The notes beneath the pieces are model-generated. The model searched no databases and was not told the DNA's origin. It saw only the letters and a program-made list of their open reading frames with translations. A DNA stretch of 64,000 nt from an uncultured Clostridia bacterium (lineage in GTDB: Bacteria; Bacillota; Clostridia; Christensenellales; UBA1242), in the NCBI GenBank assembly GCA_944377165.1, contig CALWEJ010000008.1:1-64000 (forward strand), read 5' to 3'. This document shows, piece after piece, positions 34,301 to 44,589 of this stretch; within the stretch, counting starts at the first letter, position 1, and each line of letters begins with the position of its first letter. The translations under genes were made by a program, and so were the position numbers.

Positions 34301-37300
34301 AAATACATTTACGAAAACTTAACTGAAGAGACGTCTGAAATTCTTGACATAGCGGTGGTAAGTCTAAATACTAGCACTAGCGAAGCTAATCCGACACTCG
34401 CTAAAGCAGGCGAAAAAATTAAAATCGCACGAAATCAAGTTGTTGAACTTACAGGTAGTAAAGTAAATAATTCTATAAACAATTCAATAGTCCTATCATT
34501 TAACCTATTTGATAGCACGTACGAAAAGTCATACGTTGTTGAGATTTACAACAAAAATAACGGCGAAATGACTAATGTGCAAACATTTAATTTCACTGAC
34601 GCGCAGGATACTGACCTAGACGGAATAATATCATTTAATTTAGATGATTGCTTATCTAATGCACAAGGAGAAACGTTAGATAAGAATATTTTCGTTAGGT
34701 TATATGTCCGTTCTAATGCCGTAGATTATGTATTAGACGAAGAAGTTTATATCTTTAATTCAGATTACTCTAGCGAATTAGAATATATCGTGCTAGATAG
34801 TGTAAGTAATATTTTAATTCAAAACGGAGAAATAACTTTCGATGCGGTTGAAAACGCAGTGGGCTATGATATTTATAGATATGAAGGTGCTGGTTTAATA
34901 AAGATTAACCAAAATTTAATTATTGATACGCATTATTCTCTAGCCGATTTAAGCGGAAATATGAGTATTGTTATACGTGCAATAGCGAATGAAGATATGC
35001 AATATACAAATTCATATTTAACTAATGTTGTGAAAATTAATAAATTAAATATTCAATCGCTAGCGGTAGAAAACGGAAATATTGTAATTAATTTAGATAG
35101 TGCAACTTTAGCCTTAATCTCCAATACTGGATTCGGAGTGGAAGGGGATTTATCGACATTTAACGGAGTAATAGTCAGAGTACAAAATGGTGAATCAACC
35201 TATTATTTCAGCACTACTAGCAAAGGGGTAAGTTTAACAGAAACCAAATTTATCATTGAATCTGATAGTTTGTTAACTTATGGTATAAACAATCTTCAAT
35301 TAGAAAGTTTGACAATAACTTTAGTGACAAATTATATTGAAACTGAAGATATCTATTACTTGAATTCTTCTAGTAAAGATATTTCGGTTTATGGATTATT
35401 AAAACCTACAAGTATCACGAAAATCTCCGATTTAGACAACGAAAAATTAGAGTATATAACTTGGAATAATAATCCTTATAATAATATGTATATTGGAGAT
35501 GTTAATGTAGATTTGACCGCTGGATACATTCTACGAGTAAGTGTAGGCGACATAATTTACTATTCAACAGATTCAAATTTAAAATATTTAGACGGAGATA
35601 ATTATCTAAGTTATGAACAACTAATTTCTAATACGAAAATACCAGCGCCTGTAGGATATGATATGGACGGCGATGGTAGTATAGGTGATTCAGAACGTTT
35701 TGTTGCAGGTGAATATAAATTTGCAGTTAAAGCAGTCCCTGTAAAATTAGAGAATAGTTATAATTTTGCTTCATCAGCTTTCTCAGACGAATTAATAGTG
35801 AACATTATGTCAGCTCCGTCACCTACTACTGTAAACGGTGTTATCAGTTGGAATGAAGATAATAACGCGACAAGTTATGAAATTTCAATTTTTGAAAAAA
35901 CTGCGAATGTGAATGAAGACACACCTATTGCATCATTCGTTAGCACAAGTCCTAACTTTGATTTTAGTGCTCAGACCTTTAATGATTATGCTGGAATTTA
36001 TGCAATCAAAGTTCAAGCGATAAGTACGTTGAACAATGTTTTAAATAGTCAAATTAGTGATGCAATATATGTACTGAGATTAAATCAAGCGGTATCGGTA
36101 GAAGTCGATGACGGAAATCTTATCTTAGAAGCAAATGACTATTTCTCATCGGCAGAGATTGAATTTGTAGATAAGATTAATGGAAGAAAAGAATATTTAT
36201 ACTTTGACCACGAAGATGCACTAAATGAGAATATCAACAACTTAATAGTTGGCGGGGAATCATCGTGGAGCGATTATATAGACCAAGAATCTAATTTCTT
36301 ATCAGCAACTAAATTCTTAATAAAAATTAAAGACAGCAATATCTTAAATATAACACAAGGTAGAAGTTATACAATTAATGTTAAATTATTTGGAAACAAT
36401 GATTCATCTTTTGGTATAGTAAATTCAATCGTGGCGAAAGATATTAGTACAATAAACGTTGTAAAACTTAGCCAAACAGCATCTAATGTAGAACTTATTG
36501 AAGTTAAAAAAGGTGTATTTAAATTTAATTATTTAGAGACCTATGAAAATATTAATTTCAATTATAACTTTAATAATTCTACTGACGTATCGCCATTCTT
36601 CGAGCAAACGAAAATTTATCTAATTAGTTTAAGTTCATCTCAAAGAACACACAATATTTATGCTATAGATTATAATTCATTCATTAATTTCAGCAGTTTA
36701 CTAAATGAAGAAGAATATCAAATTTTTGAAGCACAAGACAACCTAAGCGGACTTTATGCATATGTGAAATTTAATTATTCACGTGCGGACGGAGCGAGTG
36801 GTAGCTTGTATTTCAATGTGTTTGAAAATAACGAAATAAATTTGCGCGATTATGATAATCTATATTATTACGAGATAACGACAGAAGAAAAAGAAAGCGA
36901 AATAGTATATTCTTCTAGCGGTGAGCGAACAGTGATTGATGTAGCGAGCGGCGGTTCATTCGTGATTTCATTAAGATTATTAGGCGGAGATAGCATAATC
37001 GAAATGAACGGGGAAGCAGTTAGTTCGCATATTGCATACCTAAATTCTAGTGATATTGAAACAGACACATTCGTTAGATATAGTGATAACAATTTAAGCG
37101 GATACAACGGCTATGTACAATTCACAGATTTAATTCCAGAAGATAGTGACGGAGAAATCATTGATTATCCAATCTATAAGTTGACTATCACTCCACTAAA
37201 TGTGGTAGAAAGTAAAACAGTTTATATCTATTACACTAGCGAAGAAGAAGCTAGACAAGTCGTTAATAACGATAGTGCAATTTATGTTCAAGCAATGTAT

Positions 37301-40201
37301 GAAGAAACTTTACCGGACGCAGTACTATTTGATATGTCAAAATACTTTGAGCCTAACACTTATCAAGTAAATATTCGCACATTGGCAGGGCTAGGAAACA
37401 ATGGTACAAACGCAGACTACTTATTAAATTCACGCGAACCTATTACTACGACTGTATTCAAGAAGATTACGGATACTACTTTCAGTGCTAATTCAGGTGT
37501 GCTTAACTTTGATTTAGCATATGTGTATGACGACAATGTAATTAAATACATCTATGATTACGAAATAACTTTATCAAATGGACAATCGGAGTACGTCTAT
37601 GAAATTAACGACAGAAGTTTAGGTGTGACGGTTGATAATATTAATCACGTTGTCACTTATGAATTACCTGAATATATCAATATAGGTGAAGAACAAATTT
37701 TAATAGACAATTCGGGGAACTATTCTATCAAAATAAGAGCCCTTGCGAAAGAAAGTCAAGACAGAATAAATGGTTCATATTCTAAGAGCGGAAATGAAGA
37801 TATTACGTTAGCATTCACGCGTTCTTCCGGGGTAGAAAATGTACGTATTGAAGACGGTGTATTAAAGTTCAATGTAGTAGATTTATCAAATTTCAATCGC
37901 GCGCGCATAAAAGTAAGCTATTTAGATGCGACAAATAATGAATGTGAAGTATTAATATCAACTAACGCGAATGCTTATTATGAACAAGGAGTATATCAAT
38001 ATCATTATTACGAATTTACTTATGCCGTAGGTTCAAGTTATCCAATCCAAGGCGGATTAGGAAATATGCAACTTGATTATGGTGTAGAATACAATATTCA
38101 AGTACAAGTTTTGGGTGCTAATGCACAAACTGCAATCTTAAATAGTAATTATTCTGAAGCACTAGTTGCTACAAGATTGGAAAGAGTAGATAGTGATAAT
38201 ATAATTTCAAATGCAGGCATATTGTCGTGGAACGAGATAGCTGGAGCGGTAGAATATGTTGTCACTCTTGAAGGAATAGAAACTTATATATTCAATACCA
38301 GCACGACTTCGATAGATTTTGAAACCACGTTGGATAGTCAAGGAAGATATCTAGCTAGTGGTGGATATACAATCACTATTCGAGCATTAGGTAATGAAAT
38401 ACTAAATTCACGCGATTCTATTGAAACAGAAGAATTCACAAGATTATCAACCGTGCAAAATATCAGAATCAATTCTAGCGACTTCAACACTATTGCTTGG
38501 GACGAAGTTTTAGGCGCAGATAGATACGAAGTAGTATTTATCTATGGCGAAAACGAGCCTATTAGTCAATACGTGAAAGGAACAACTTGTCCTGCTCCTA
38601 GCGGAATGTCAGGCGCATTCACTATCAAAGTGAGAGCATTAGGACAAGAGAGCAACAAAACATTAAATGGTACTTTCGGCACATTCATAAGCAGTACAGA
38701 CCAACCACAACCTGTAGGCGCTGTACAATGGAATAGTAAAGATTATTATTACTACTTTGCTACAGCAGATGACTTCTCGTCTGGCGATAGAATATTAATT
38801 ATTTACGATTTCACACCGTATGTGAAGACAAATAGTGGTTATGAGTTATCTAGCACAAGTGAACAAATTCAAACATACATTACGTTTGCGAACTTAGACT
38901 CACAAATTGTTATAGATGGTATTACATACTATTACTTCAAACCTACAAAGATGGGTAGATATGAAAATGTATCAGTACAGATTGAGCGCGTAGGAAGCTT
39001 ATATTCAAGCGCAAGCCGTGGCGATGACTTAGATTTCAATATCTTTGCTTATGGTGACGGTACTAGCGAAAATCCATATGGAGTCGGCACAGATAGCCAC
39101 TTGTTGAATATCGGCATTAAGCCTAACGCATATTTCGAACTCTATAATTCAGTAAGTCTTCAATCAGTTAATATTAATGATAGAGTAAAAGAATATGGAG
39201 CAATAATTTGCGACGAGTTTAGTGGAACAATTAACGGAAATGGATTTGCTATTATTCAGTTAAATGATATTAATTTAGATTCATCTAACTCTTTCGGATT
39301 GTTTAAGTCGCTATCTAACGCAAACATATATGATTTAATGATTGGAGCACAAGATAGCAGTATAAATGTTATAAATTCGTTTGCAAATATGTCGTCACAA
39401 GTGATACAATTAGGAATGATAGCATCGTATAGTAATAATTCTACTATCGAAAATGTGACTATCTACAATCTAAATATAACTATCAATAGCACTACTACAT
39501 TAAGTGGCTCGCAAATATACATAGGTGGCTTAGTAGGACAATCATTAAATAGTGAGATAAGTGGCGGAAATATTACTACTAATATCGTATTTAATGCACC
39601 TATCAGCGCAACTACTACGACATATATTGCGGGAGCTATAGGTGACGCACAAACTACAAATATTAGTTCAATTAATGTCGATTTTGGGTTCACTCAGAAT
39701 GTCACTAACAATTTGTTCACATACATTGGTGGTCTTGTAGGTTATATTAATGGCGACACAGCACAAAACAATAGAGTAGAAGATGCTACAACCGATGTAA
39801 ACTTAACAAACGTATATTCAGTGTACTTCGGCGGAATCGCAGGTTCAGCAAGAAACGTTGACATTTTAGGCTGTGAAACACGCGGAGAATTCGCGCACGC
39901 TAACCTAAGTGGAACTAAATATATAGGTGGATTGCTAGGTATGGGTACAAGTGTACAAATTACAGATTCACGAGTTTATGTTATGATAGACGCAAATATT
40001 GCGAATACAAATAGATTGTACATTGGTGCAATAGCAGGATACTTGAATACAATCAATAGCAAACCGTGCGGTTATGATAATTGTTCCGTAGGATATGCTT
40101 TCTATAACGGACAGACATATTATGACGGAAATACATTAATACTAGGTGTGTACGGATATCGTTCAAGTGATGTAAGTACAGGTACGTGTAATGAAATTTA
40201 A
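31376..40201 (+). CDS. Giant surface lipoprotein with FN3-like repeats and GLUG region
   Basis: 2941 residues. Lipoprotein signal with FAFGC, Cys25. A Big_2/Ig-like domain follows (about 28-115). Most of the protein is a long chain of fibronectin-III-like beta domains with recurring W/S-N-x-V-E-N-A-T-x-Y type words, such as SWNAVENATQYILTL and AWDEVLGADRYEVVF. The C-terminal 380 residues begin at GDGTSENPYGVGTDSHLL and hold GLUG-like repeats (IGGLVGQS, IGGLVGYI, FGGIAGSA, IGGLLGMG). Three cysteines lie near the end. Membrane-anchored, extended adhesin or scaffold; it opens a six-gene operon with a SipW peptidase, in the place TapA has in Bacillus. Confidence 0.9.
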   Translation: MSRVKNKGIFVILILSFLSFFAFGCEKEVRVDDIYFTEENITLVVNETYSPKVVVQPSYADNVIYTITSTNTEYVSVENNLVKANKVTDNNAVYLQVTSNDNNLKTDLVRVYVIAETKVLETPRDLSYNAMDGTISFKSVENAKSYMLRVNGQDVNIGNVNTISLSDLSALLNKSVYDQELNIQVCAIANNNTGAYLNSEFSSSIFFYQTSAPKDVKITNGILSFSSNASKYVITLNDEEILTTSLTTVNLTDLNEKYAGLVGELCVKAVTEKTSSSVAYYDAKSSNIKVSVLGKANVSIQAGMLSWNNVTYADSYNVYLDAVLQANVKSNYISLSELKDYTNIVNNSTDYSINIEPVLAQNSTNILKTKVKSNLVLVNKLADPTLTNEGGIVSWNAVENATQYILTLSYTLNEEEINQNLTISGTSFSIEDELFPANTEYSFTVKAINTKTSGTYYIDSNVSEIKVFKENDAEAYIEDYKLKIPSSILDKYSIIIDDNEEIVLTADNNIIEYDLSTIQFNTGKHTIYVRHLGDGTSSSSNQTQVEFTQLGQLDNLEIVDGVASGSLSTEYEALSFTIYSNESEVYSTEGENCLINSTDSTLEGYLVSGDYTLSAFALGDGANTFTSKEISTITFKVLATPSFNIVEKDSTNISFANVDNASKYLLTVDDEEILLDTNNYTFVINAGQTINFKVQAMGNNGNVLDSAPSKSYSVMKLNTPALSFDNATDVISKTDNNSSDLILSYSFAQAVNGMLKPVLDYDFASTYEYFEAGTNSFALMLIARDADIDNNISYLNSDSTSITVDVISGETAISTNAENKIVITSQDSTEHKFIMNITRGDYKLSLNGADGVLADEGGLISLPYTFDNGVYYVDILNEDYSSKIDELTNEFSVQVKFLADNENMADSTLSDSKNILFESATTFNQANFDERHIAFNNLAKGYQDYALLINDKYTLNLLSDAVISDADAGVIKVDVKYIYENLTEETSEILDIAVVSLNTSTSEANPTLAKAGEKIKIARNQVVELTGSKVNNSINNSIVLSFNLFDSTYEKSYVVEIYNKNNGEMTNVQTFNFTDAQDTDLDGIISFNLDDCLSNAQGETLDKNIFVRLYVRSNAVDYVLDEEVYIFNSDYSSELEYIVLDSVSNILIQNGEITFDAVENAVGYDIYRYEGAGLIKINQNLIIDTHYSLADLSGNMSIVIRAIANEDMQYTNSYLTNVVKINKLNIQSLAVENGNIVINLDSATLALISNTGFGVEGDLSTFNGVIVRVQNGESTYYFSTTSKGVSLTETKFIIESDSLLTYGINNLQLESLTITLVTNYIETEDIYYLNSSSKDISVYGLLKPTSITKISDLDNEKLEYITWNNNPYNNMYIGDVNVDLTAGYILRVSVGDIIYYSTDSNLKYLDGDNYLSYEQLISNTKIPAPVGYDMDGDGSIGDSERFVAGEYKFAVKAVPVKLENSYNFASSAFSDELIVNIMSAPSPTTVNGVISWNEDNNATSYEISIFEKTANVNEDTPIASFVSTSPNFDFSAQTFNDYAGIYAIKVQAISTLNNVLNSQISDAIYVLRLNQAVSVEVDDGNLILEANDYFSSAEIEFVDKINGRKEYLYFDHEDALNENINNLIVGGESSWSDYIDQESNFLSATKFLIKIKDSNILNITQGRSYTINVKLFGNNDSSFGIVNSIVAKDISTINVVKLSQTASNVELIEVKKGVFKFNYLETYENINFNYNFNNSTDVSPFFEQTKIYLISLSSSQRTHNIYAIDYNSFINFSSLLNEEEYQIFEAQDNLSGLYAYVKFNYSRADGASGSLYFNVFENNEINLRDYDNLYYYEITTEEKESEIVYSSSGERTVIDVASGGSFVISLRLLGGDSIIEMNGEAVSSHIAYLNSSDIETDTFVRYSDNNLSGYNGYVQFTDLIPEDSDGEIIDYPIYKLTITPLNVVESKTVYIYYTSEEEARQVVNNDSAIYVQAMYEETLPDAVLFDMSKYFEPNTYQVNIRTLAGLGNNGTNADYLLNSREPITTTVFKKITDTTFSANSGVLNFDLAYVYDDNVIKYIYDYEITLSNGQSEYVYEINDRSLGVTVDNINHVVTYELPEYINIGEEQILIDNSGNYSIKIRALAKESQDRINGSYSKSGNEDITLAFTRSSGVENVRIEDGVLKFNVVDLSNFNRARIKVSYLDATNNECEVLISTNANAYYEQGVYQYHYYEFTYAVGSSYPIQGGLGNMQLDYGVEYNIQVQVLGANAQTAILNSNYSEALVATRLERVDSDNIISNAGILSWNEIAGAVEYVVTLEGIETYIFNTSTTSIDFETTLDSQGRYLASGGYTITIRALGNEILNSRDSIETEEFTRLSTVQNIRINSSDFNTIAWDEVLGADRYEVVFIYGENEPISQYVKGTTCPAPSGMSGAFTIKVRALGQESNKTLNGTFGTFISSTDQPQPVGAVQWNSKDYYYYFATADDFSSGDRILIIYDFTPYVKTNSGYELSSTSEQIQTYITFANLDSQIVIDGITYYYFKPTKMGRYENVSVQIERVGSLYSSASRGDDLDFNIFAYGDGTSENPYGVGTDSHLLNIGIKPNAYFELYNSVSLQSVNINDRVKEYGAIICDEFSGTINGNGFAIIQLNDINLDSSNSFGLFKSLSNANIYDLMIGAQDSSINVINSFANMSSQVIQLGMIASYSNNSTIENVTIYNLNITINSTTTLSGSQIYIGGLVGQSLNSEISGGNITTNIVFNAPISATTTTYIAGAIGDAQTTNISSINVDFGFTQNVTNNLFTYIGGLVGYINGDTAQNNRVEDATTDVNLTNVYSVYFGGIAGSARNVDILGCETRGEFAHANLSGTKYIGGLLGMGTSVQITDSRVYVMIDANIANTNRLYIGAIAGYLNTINSKPCGYDNCSVGYAFYNGQTYYDGNTLILGVYGYRSSDVSTGTCNEI

Positions 40202-40212
40202 AAGGGGAGAAA

Positions 40213-40854
40213 ATGAATTATTCAGACAGTATTTTAGAGAACAAAGCATTTAATTTATTTAAGCAAGGACTTTACTATATCGTTTTATCAATCGTGATTA
40301 TATTAGCAGGATGTCTTGTTTTGGTGTACGGATTTCATTTTCGCCCTTACAACGTACTCTCTGATAGTATGTATCCTATATATAGAGCGGGCGATTTAGT
40401 AGTTGTTCAACCAAAAGATAACTATGTTGTAGGCGATATATTAAAATTTGACCAAGATGGCTTAGCAGTCACGCACAGATGTATAGCAATCTTTAACTAC
40501 AATTCAACAACTTATTACGTTTGTCACGGTGATAATGTACAAAATGTGGACGGTTCAGTTGCTGACCAAAAATGGGAAGATGATGTAGCATATATAAATG
40601 AGAATGTAGATTTAGATAATGTCACATCTACAGACTTGTTTACCATTGACGGAGAGAAAGTTGATAACGTTCAAGTAGTGCCAGAATCTAAAATTGAAGG
40701 CATAGTTGTCACAAGTTTTTCACAATGGGGTACATATTCTTCATTTATTCAAGAACACAACTTTTTAATCATAGCTATAGTCGTATCAATTTGGTGCGTA
40801 GTCGAAACTATACAAAACGAATTAGATATGAAAATGAGCTTAAGATTATTGTAA
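40213..40854 (+). CDS. sipW: SipW-type (ER-type) signal peptidase I
   Basis: 213 residues. One N-terminal membrane helix (about 21-40), catalytic Ser52 in LSDSMYP, and THR with His88 in place of the usual Lys general base. This Ser-His dyad defines ER-type signal peptidases such as SipW. A C-terminal membrane helix is present at about 185-205. AAAGGGGAG lies just upstream. Three downstream genes and the TasA-like gene at 6.2 kb encode signal peptides of the type it cuts. In Bacillus SipW processes TasA and TapA for biofilm matrix. Confidence 0.93.
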   Translation: MNYSDSILENKAFNLFKQGLYYIVLSIVIILAGCLVLVYGFHFRPYNVLSDSMYPIYRAGDLVVVQPKDNYVVGDILKFDQDGLAVTHRCIAIFNYNSTTYYVCHGDNVQNVDGSVADQKWEDDVAYINENVDLDNVTSTDLFTIDGEKVDNVQVVPESKIEGIVVTSFSQWGTYSSFIQEHNFLIIAIVVSIWCVVETIQNELDMKMSLRLL

Positions 40855-40855
40855 A

Positions 40856-43264
40856 ATGAAATTAGCAAAAACTAGAACTAACTTAACATATAGTTTACTC
40901 GCCATACTTGGCGTGGTTTTTGCATTTATAATTGGAGTGACTTATTGTGCTTCTGCCTTTACACTAAACGTAGGTAGCAATGGCTATTCTACTTCTACCT
41001 TTATAGCAAAACAACAATATACTATAATTAATGATAGTGAAATGTCGCCTATTCCGTTTGGCACAGGTGCACATAATTATGAAGTAGCAATTCAGTATTC
41101 ATACAGTTATGATTTTGATGTGCGAATAAAGTATTCACTATCGTGGACAAACAATTTAGACACTCATAATGTTATCCTAAATTATGCTAATAGAGATAAC
41201 TTTATGGTGGACAATACGTACATATACGTTAGGGACACTATAACGGCAGGTAGTGGTAAATTAACTATTTTTACCGGTGTTGATTTTACTGATAGCACAG
41301 ATTTAGCATACATTGGCGAATATCTAACTATTAATATAGACGAAGTAAAAATTTATAAAGCACAAGATACTTATACTGATTCGCACGCGCTAGTTAGTGG
41401 TATTAATATGGACAATTACCCTTCCGCGCGTGCTTGGCTAACATATAAGCAAGGGAATAATTCTTCTACGGCTTATGTTATAGCTTATAACAAGTTATAT
41501 ACAAATTATGGAGCTAGACACCCTATTAATGCAGGAACGTATTATAGGGGTAGCAATACTTATAGGTGGCTAGGCGGTAATCAATATTATGCAGGTGTTG
41601 GAATATATATTGTCACTGGTTCGTCACCTATAAAATTAACTGCTAAAGTTAGTGCTAGGTGGATATCTTCTAACGGAGCACAGACCGGTCAAATTTACGA
41701 AAACAATATTATGTTGAATTATTCGTCAAATTGGGTAAAAGATAGCAGTCAAGCGAACGAGATTTTCCCAACTTACTACTACAATAAAGTTATTCCAGCT
41801 CATAGCGCGGTTTATATTGAGATTGTTGATAATCTTGAAATTACGACACGTGGTTCGAACAGTGATAGGTCAGTTTACGCGAATAGTCAAGCAGTAATAT
41901 ATTCGCTTAATTTAAATAATACAGATAGTACAGCAAGTTTTGGGAATAATGGGATATCTACCTACAATATAACGACATCTAATTCTAGTCTTGTTAGCTC
42001 AGTATCTACACAATATTCACAAGAAAATTATACTGTGATAAATACTACTGACTATGTGGCTTTGATATATAATTACAATCAAACTCCGGCACAACAAGTT
42101 TATGAAGTTAATATAAGTGTGACAAATAATACAGCTAATACTTTGCGCATAAGTGCACGTTCATTTAGTTTAGGGTACTATCTTGGAAACGGAAATAACA
42201 GCACGCAAGTAGGTGCGATGTTTAATCCGGCACAAACTACGGATTGGTATCGAGAAGAAAGTAGCGCACAAGCGTCGTATATTTCAGTGCAAGCTTCACG
42301 CGATAGTTATCTTCCGCCTTATAGCACAACGAATATATCAACATATTTTACAGTGACTGCTAATTTTCAATCTAATGTAATTGAGAGCGGTTATGGTGAT
42401 TATGATTGTTATATCTATGTAATTCCAAACATTACAGCGGTAAGCGAAAGCACAAATATTGCGCAATCAGACATAGAATTCGGAATGCAAGAGAATGGAA
42501 CTACGGGTGTATTTTACTTAAAAAATAGCACATCTTCATTATTAAATGTGACATCTGCTACCGTTCAATTACAAAAGATAAATTATGAATTCACTCCGCT
42601 ACAATCATTCCCAACTACTTGGAATAACGATTATTGGCAATACTATGTTTATGATAGCGATAACGACATATATGTTCGTAATACTACTGTGGACCAAAGT
42701 GCAGGAGCTAGGAACTTCTATCAATTAACAATAAATAGTGAAGCGGTATCACTCACTAATGCTGTCACTTACAATGGATTTACGCGCGCAGGAAATACGT
42801 TTAGTAATTCAAATTTAAAATTAAAGCCAGGGGAAGCTATTAAAGTCGCATCTATTGAACTTTCGCCAACAATTTCTAATGGTTATGTTCGTTATGCATT
42901 GCAGTATATGAATAGTAGCTTGCCTAGTGTGAATTGTACGGCAAGCGCAAACAATAGTATAGATATTATGTTTGAAGGTAGCGCTCGCGCCTACATAATA
43001 AACGATACAACTACAGATTATTTTGTTCGTTTTACTGGCACGAGTGATACTAGTAGTAATGTGGTTAGCGATAATGGTTGGAATTATTATATCGGAATAA
43101 TTAGAGCAGGACAAATTGCAAAAGTGCCTATGACTAACCTTAGCGGAAAAATATCGGTTGAATATATCGAAGTCCCAGCTACTTACACAGATTCGACATT
43201 GTCCGCTTGGACAAATAATCAAAAAGTATTAGACGCATTCGAAAGATATTTCACAGGAGAATGA
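40856..43264 (+). CDS. Large exported SipW-substrate-like protein
   Basis: 802 residues. Short basic N-terminus, hydrophobic segment (about 12-35) ending in CASAFTLNVG, then an entirely beta-rich Ser/Thr/Asn/Tyr-rich exported body with no cysteine pattern. Tandem TasA-like beta units are likely, but no exact repeat is visible. It begins 1 nt after the SipW gene and ends 1 nt before the next, so it is translationally coupled to both. Probable structural component of the surface layer. Confidence 0.75.
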   Translation: MKLAKTRTNLTYSLLAILGVVFAFIIGVTYCASAFTLNVGSNGYSTSTFIAKQQYTIINDSEMSPIPFGTGAHNYEVAIQYSYSYDFDVRIKYSLSWTNNLDTHNVILNYANRDNFMVDNTYIYVRDTITAGSGKLTIFTGVDFTDSTDLAYIGEYLTINIDEVKIYKAQDTYTDSHALVSGINMDNYPSARAWLTYKQGNNSSTAYVIAYNKLYTNYGARHPINAGTYYRGSNTYRWLGGNQYYAGVGIYIVTGSSPIKLTAKVSARWISSNGAQTGQIYENNIMLNYSSNWVKDSSQANEIFPTYYYNKVIPAHSAVYIEIVDNLEITTRGSNSDRSVYANSQAVIYSLNLNNTDSTASFGNNGISTYNITTSNSSLVSSVSTQYSQENYTVINTTDYVALIYNYNQTPAQQVYEVNISVTNNTANTLRISARSFSLGYYLGNGNNSTQVGAMFNPAQTTDWYREESSAQASYISVQASRDSYLPPYSTTNISTYFTVTANFQSNVIESGYGDYDCYIYVIPNITAVSESTNIAQSDIEFGMQENGTTGVFYLKNSTSSLLNVTSATVQLQKINYEFTPLQSFPTTWNNDYWQYYVYDSDNDIYVRNTTVDQSAGARNFYQLTINSEAVSLTNAVTYNGFTRAGNTFSNSNLKLKPGEAIKVASIELSPTISNGYVRYALQYMNSSLPSVNCTASANNSIDIMFEGSARAYIINDTTTDYFVRFTGTSDTSSNVVSDNGWNYYIGIIRAGQIAKVPMTNLSGKISVEYIEVPATYTDSTLSAWTNNQKVLDAFERYFTGE

Positions 43265-43265
43265 T

Positions 43266-43958
43266 TTGAGAATAAATAGCAAAGGATTAACAATATTGTC
43301 TATATTCGCCAGCTTGACGTTAATCTTTTTGCTAGCTATTGATGTAGTAAGCGCGTACTTTACTTCAAGAAGTAGTGCGAACGGAGATTTTACATTCGGT
43401 AAAATAGAGGTTAATTACTCATATCGTACAACTAGTGGCGGTGCAATCATTCCAGTTGCAGGGAATGAGTTGAATCTAGCACCAGATAATGCTCAAATAA
43501 AAAGGGGAGATACGTTTTCGTTTAAATTATTAGAAGAAAACGGTAGTACTACCGAAACGGTGGATAGTTTGCAATTTACTTCTTCTGCTGATTCGTCTAG
43601 CGCATACATACGTTTTATGCTGGACGCATATATTGTTAACTCGGCTGGAGAGGTTATTAGTGACGTAAATTACGGACAATATTTCTTAATTGAATATGGC
43701 CCGGCTTATGTCACACATAAGTTAGTTGAGAATAATGGTGTCACTAATACAGTATATTATTTAACTCGTGCTTTGCCGTCAGATACCACTTACATTTTCG
43801 CAAATAGATTGACATTATTAAACAGTGCTCCATTAGAAATGTTAAATACTGATATTCAAATTACTATTACTTACAAGGCGGTGCAAACTTCTAACGAAGC
43901 ATATAAATATGTGTTTAACGATGGTTGGGGATATTTAGACGAGGAGTTTTGGACATAG
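43266..43958 (+). CDS. TasA-like exported protein, probable fibre subunit
   Basis: 230 residues. Start TTG, chosen because AGGAG lies 6 nt upstream and no ATG is in frame. The signal segment ends in VSAYFTSRSSANGDFTFGKI, the SipW/TasA pattern of Ala-Tyr-Phe-Thr followed by a beta strand. The remainder has the TasA-like arrangement of paired beta strands with ITYKAVQ near the end. Coupled to its neighbours with 1-nt contacts. Confidence 0.8.
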   Translation: MRINSKGLTILSIFASLTLIFLLAIDVVSAYFTSRSSANGDFTFGKIEVNYSYRTTSGGAIIPVAGNELNLAPDNAQIKRGDTFSFKLLEENGSTTETVDSLQFTSSADSSSAYIRFMLDAYIVNSAGEVISDVNYGQYFLIEYGPAYVTHKLVENNGVTNTVYYLTRALPSDTTYIFANRLTLLNSAPLEMLNTDIQITITYKAVQTSNEAYKYVFNDGWGYLDEEFWT

Positions 43959-44578
43959 TGAAAAATAGGTACAAATCTAATTCAATAATTACACTAGCAC
44001 TTATATTAATATGTGCCTCTATTTTTGTACCGATTTTATCCACTTTCGCTTGGTTTACGTCGGGCGAAGGTAAAAGCATTGTGCTTGTTGCCCATATTGC
44101 AGATATTAACTTGAACTTATATCAAGTTAGTAGTTCGGGTGAAGAAACGCATATCGAAAGCGATACTCCGACATATATAGATTTATCTAATGGCGGAGAA
44201 AATCTTGAAATACTTCCAGACGAAGAATACGCACTACATTTAATTTTGAAAAATGAAGATGTTGGTACTTCGTCAGTAAATGTACGATTTAAAATCGAGT
44301 TATATTCTTCTAGTGCGCAAGGTGACGTACTTTTAAATACTGAAATAATTGGGTACACTACACCTACAGCTTCAACTAGCGGATTTACTTACTCTGATGC
44401 GGACGGATATTACTTTTATAGTACATCGTCAGGTGACGATGCTGTGCTAAATTCAGGAGCAGTCGTTAATATCATTACGGGATTTGTTATACCATATTCG
44501 TCATTTATAGACGAAAGTGGTGAACCGCTGTTCAACGGGAATAATCTTAAAATTGTGGTAAATGTTGAAACTTATTAA
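43958..44578 (+). CDS. TasA-like exported protein, second fibre subunit
   Basis: 206 residues from GTG at 43958, which overlaps the previous stop by one base; GAGGAG at 43941-43946 is the site. An upstream TTG frame lies within the previous gene. The signal region ends in STFAWFTSGEG, a variant of the SipW-type motif. The protein is polar, beta-rich and contains NEDVGTSSVNVRFKIEL, like TasA-family domains. Together with the previous gene it may form a heteropolymer. Confidence 0.78.
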   Translation: MKNRYKSNSIITLALILICASIFVPILSTFAWFTSGEGKSIVLVAHIADINLNLYQVSSSGEETHIESDTPTYIDLSNGGENLEILPDEEYALHLILKNEDVGTSSVNVRFKIELYSSSAQGDVLLNTEIIGYTTPTASTSGFTYSDADGYYFYSTSSGDDAVLNSGAVVNIITGFVIPYSSFIDESGEPLFNGNNLKIVVNVETY

Positions 44579-44589
44579 TTAGGAGAACG

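Noticed and set aside
31999-39693. Reverse-strand frames under the first giant gene
   Set aside because: Same reasoning; the forward gene has a clear signal, domains and operon context.
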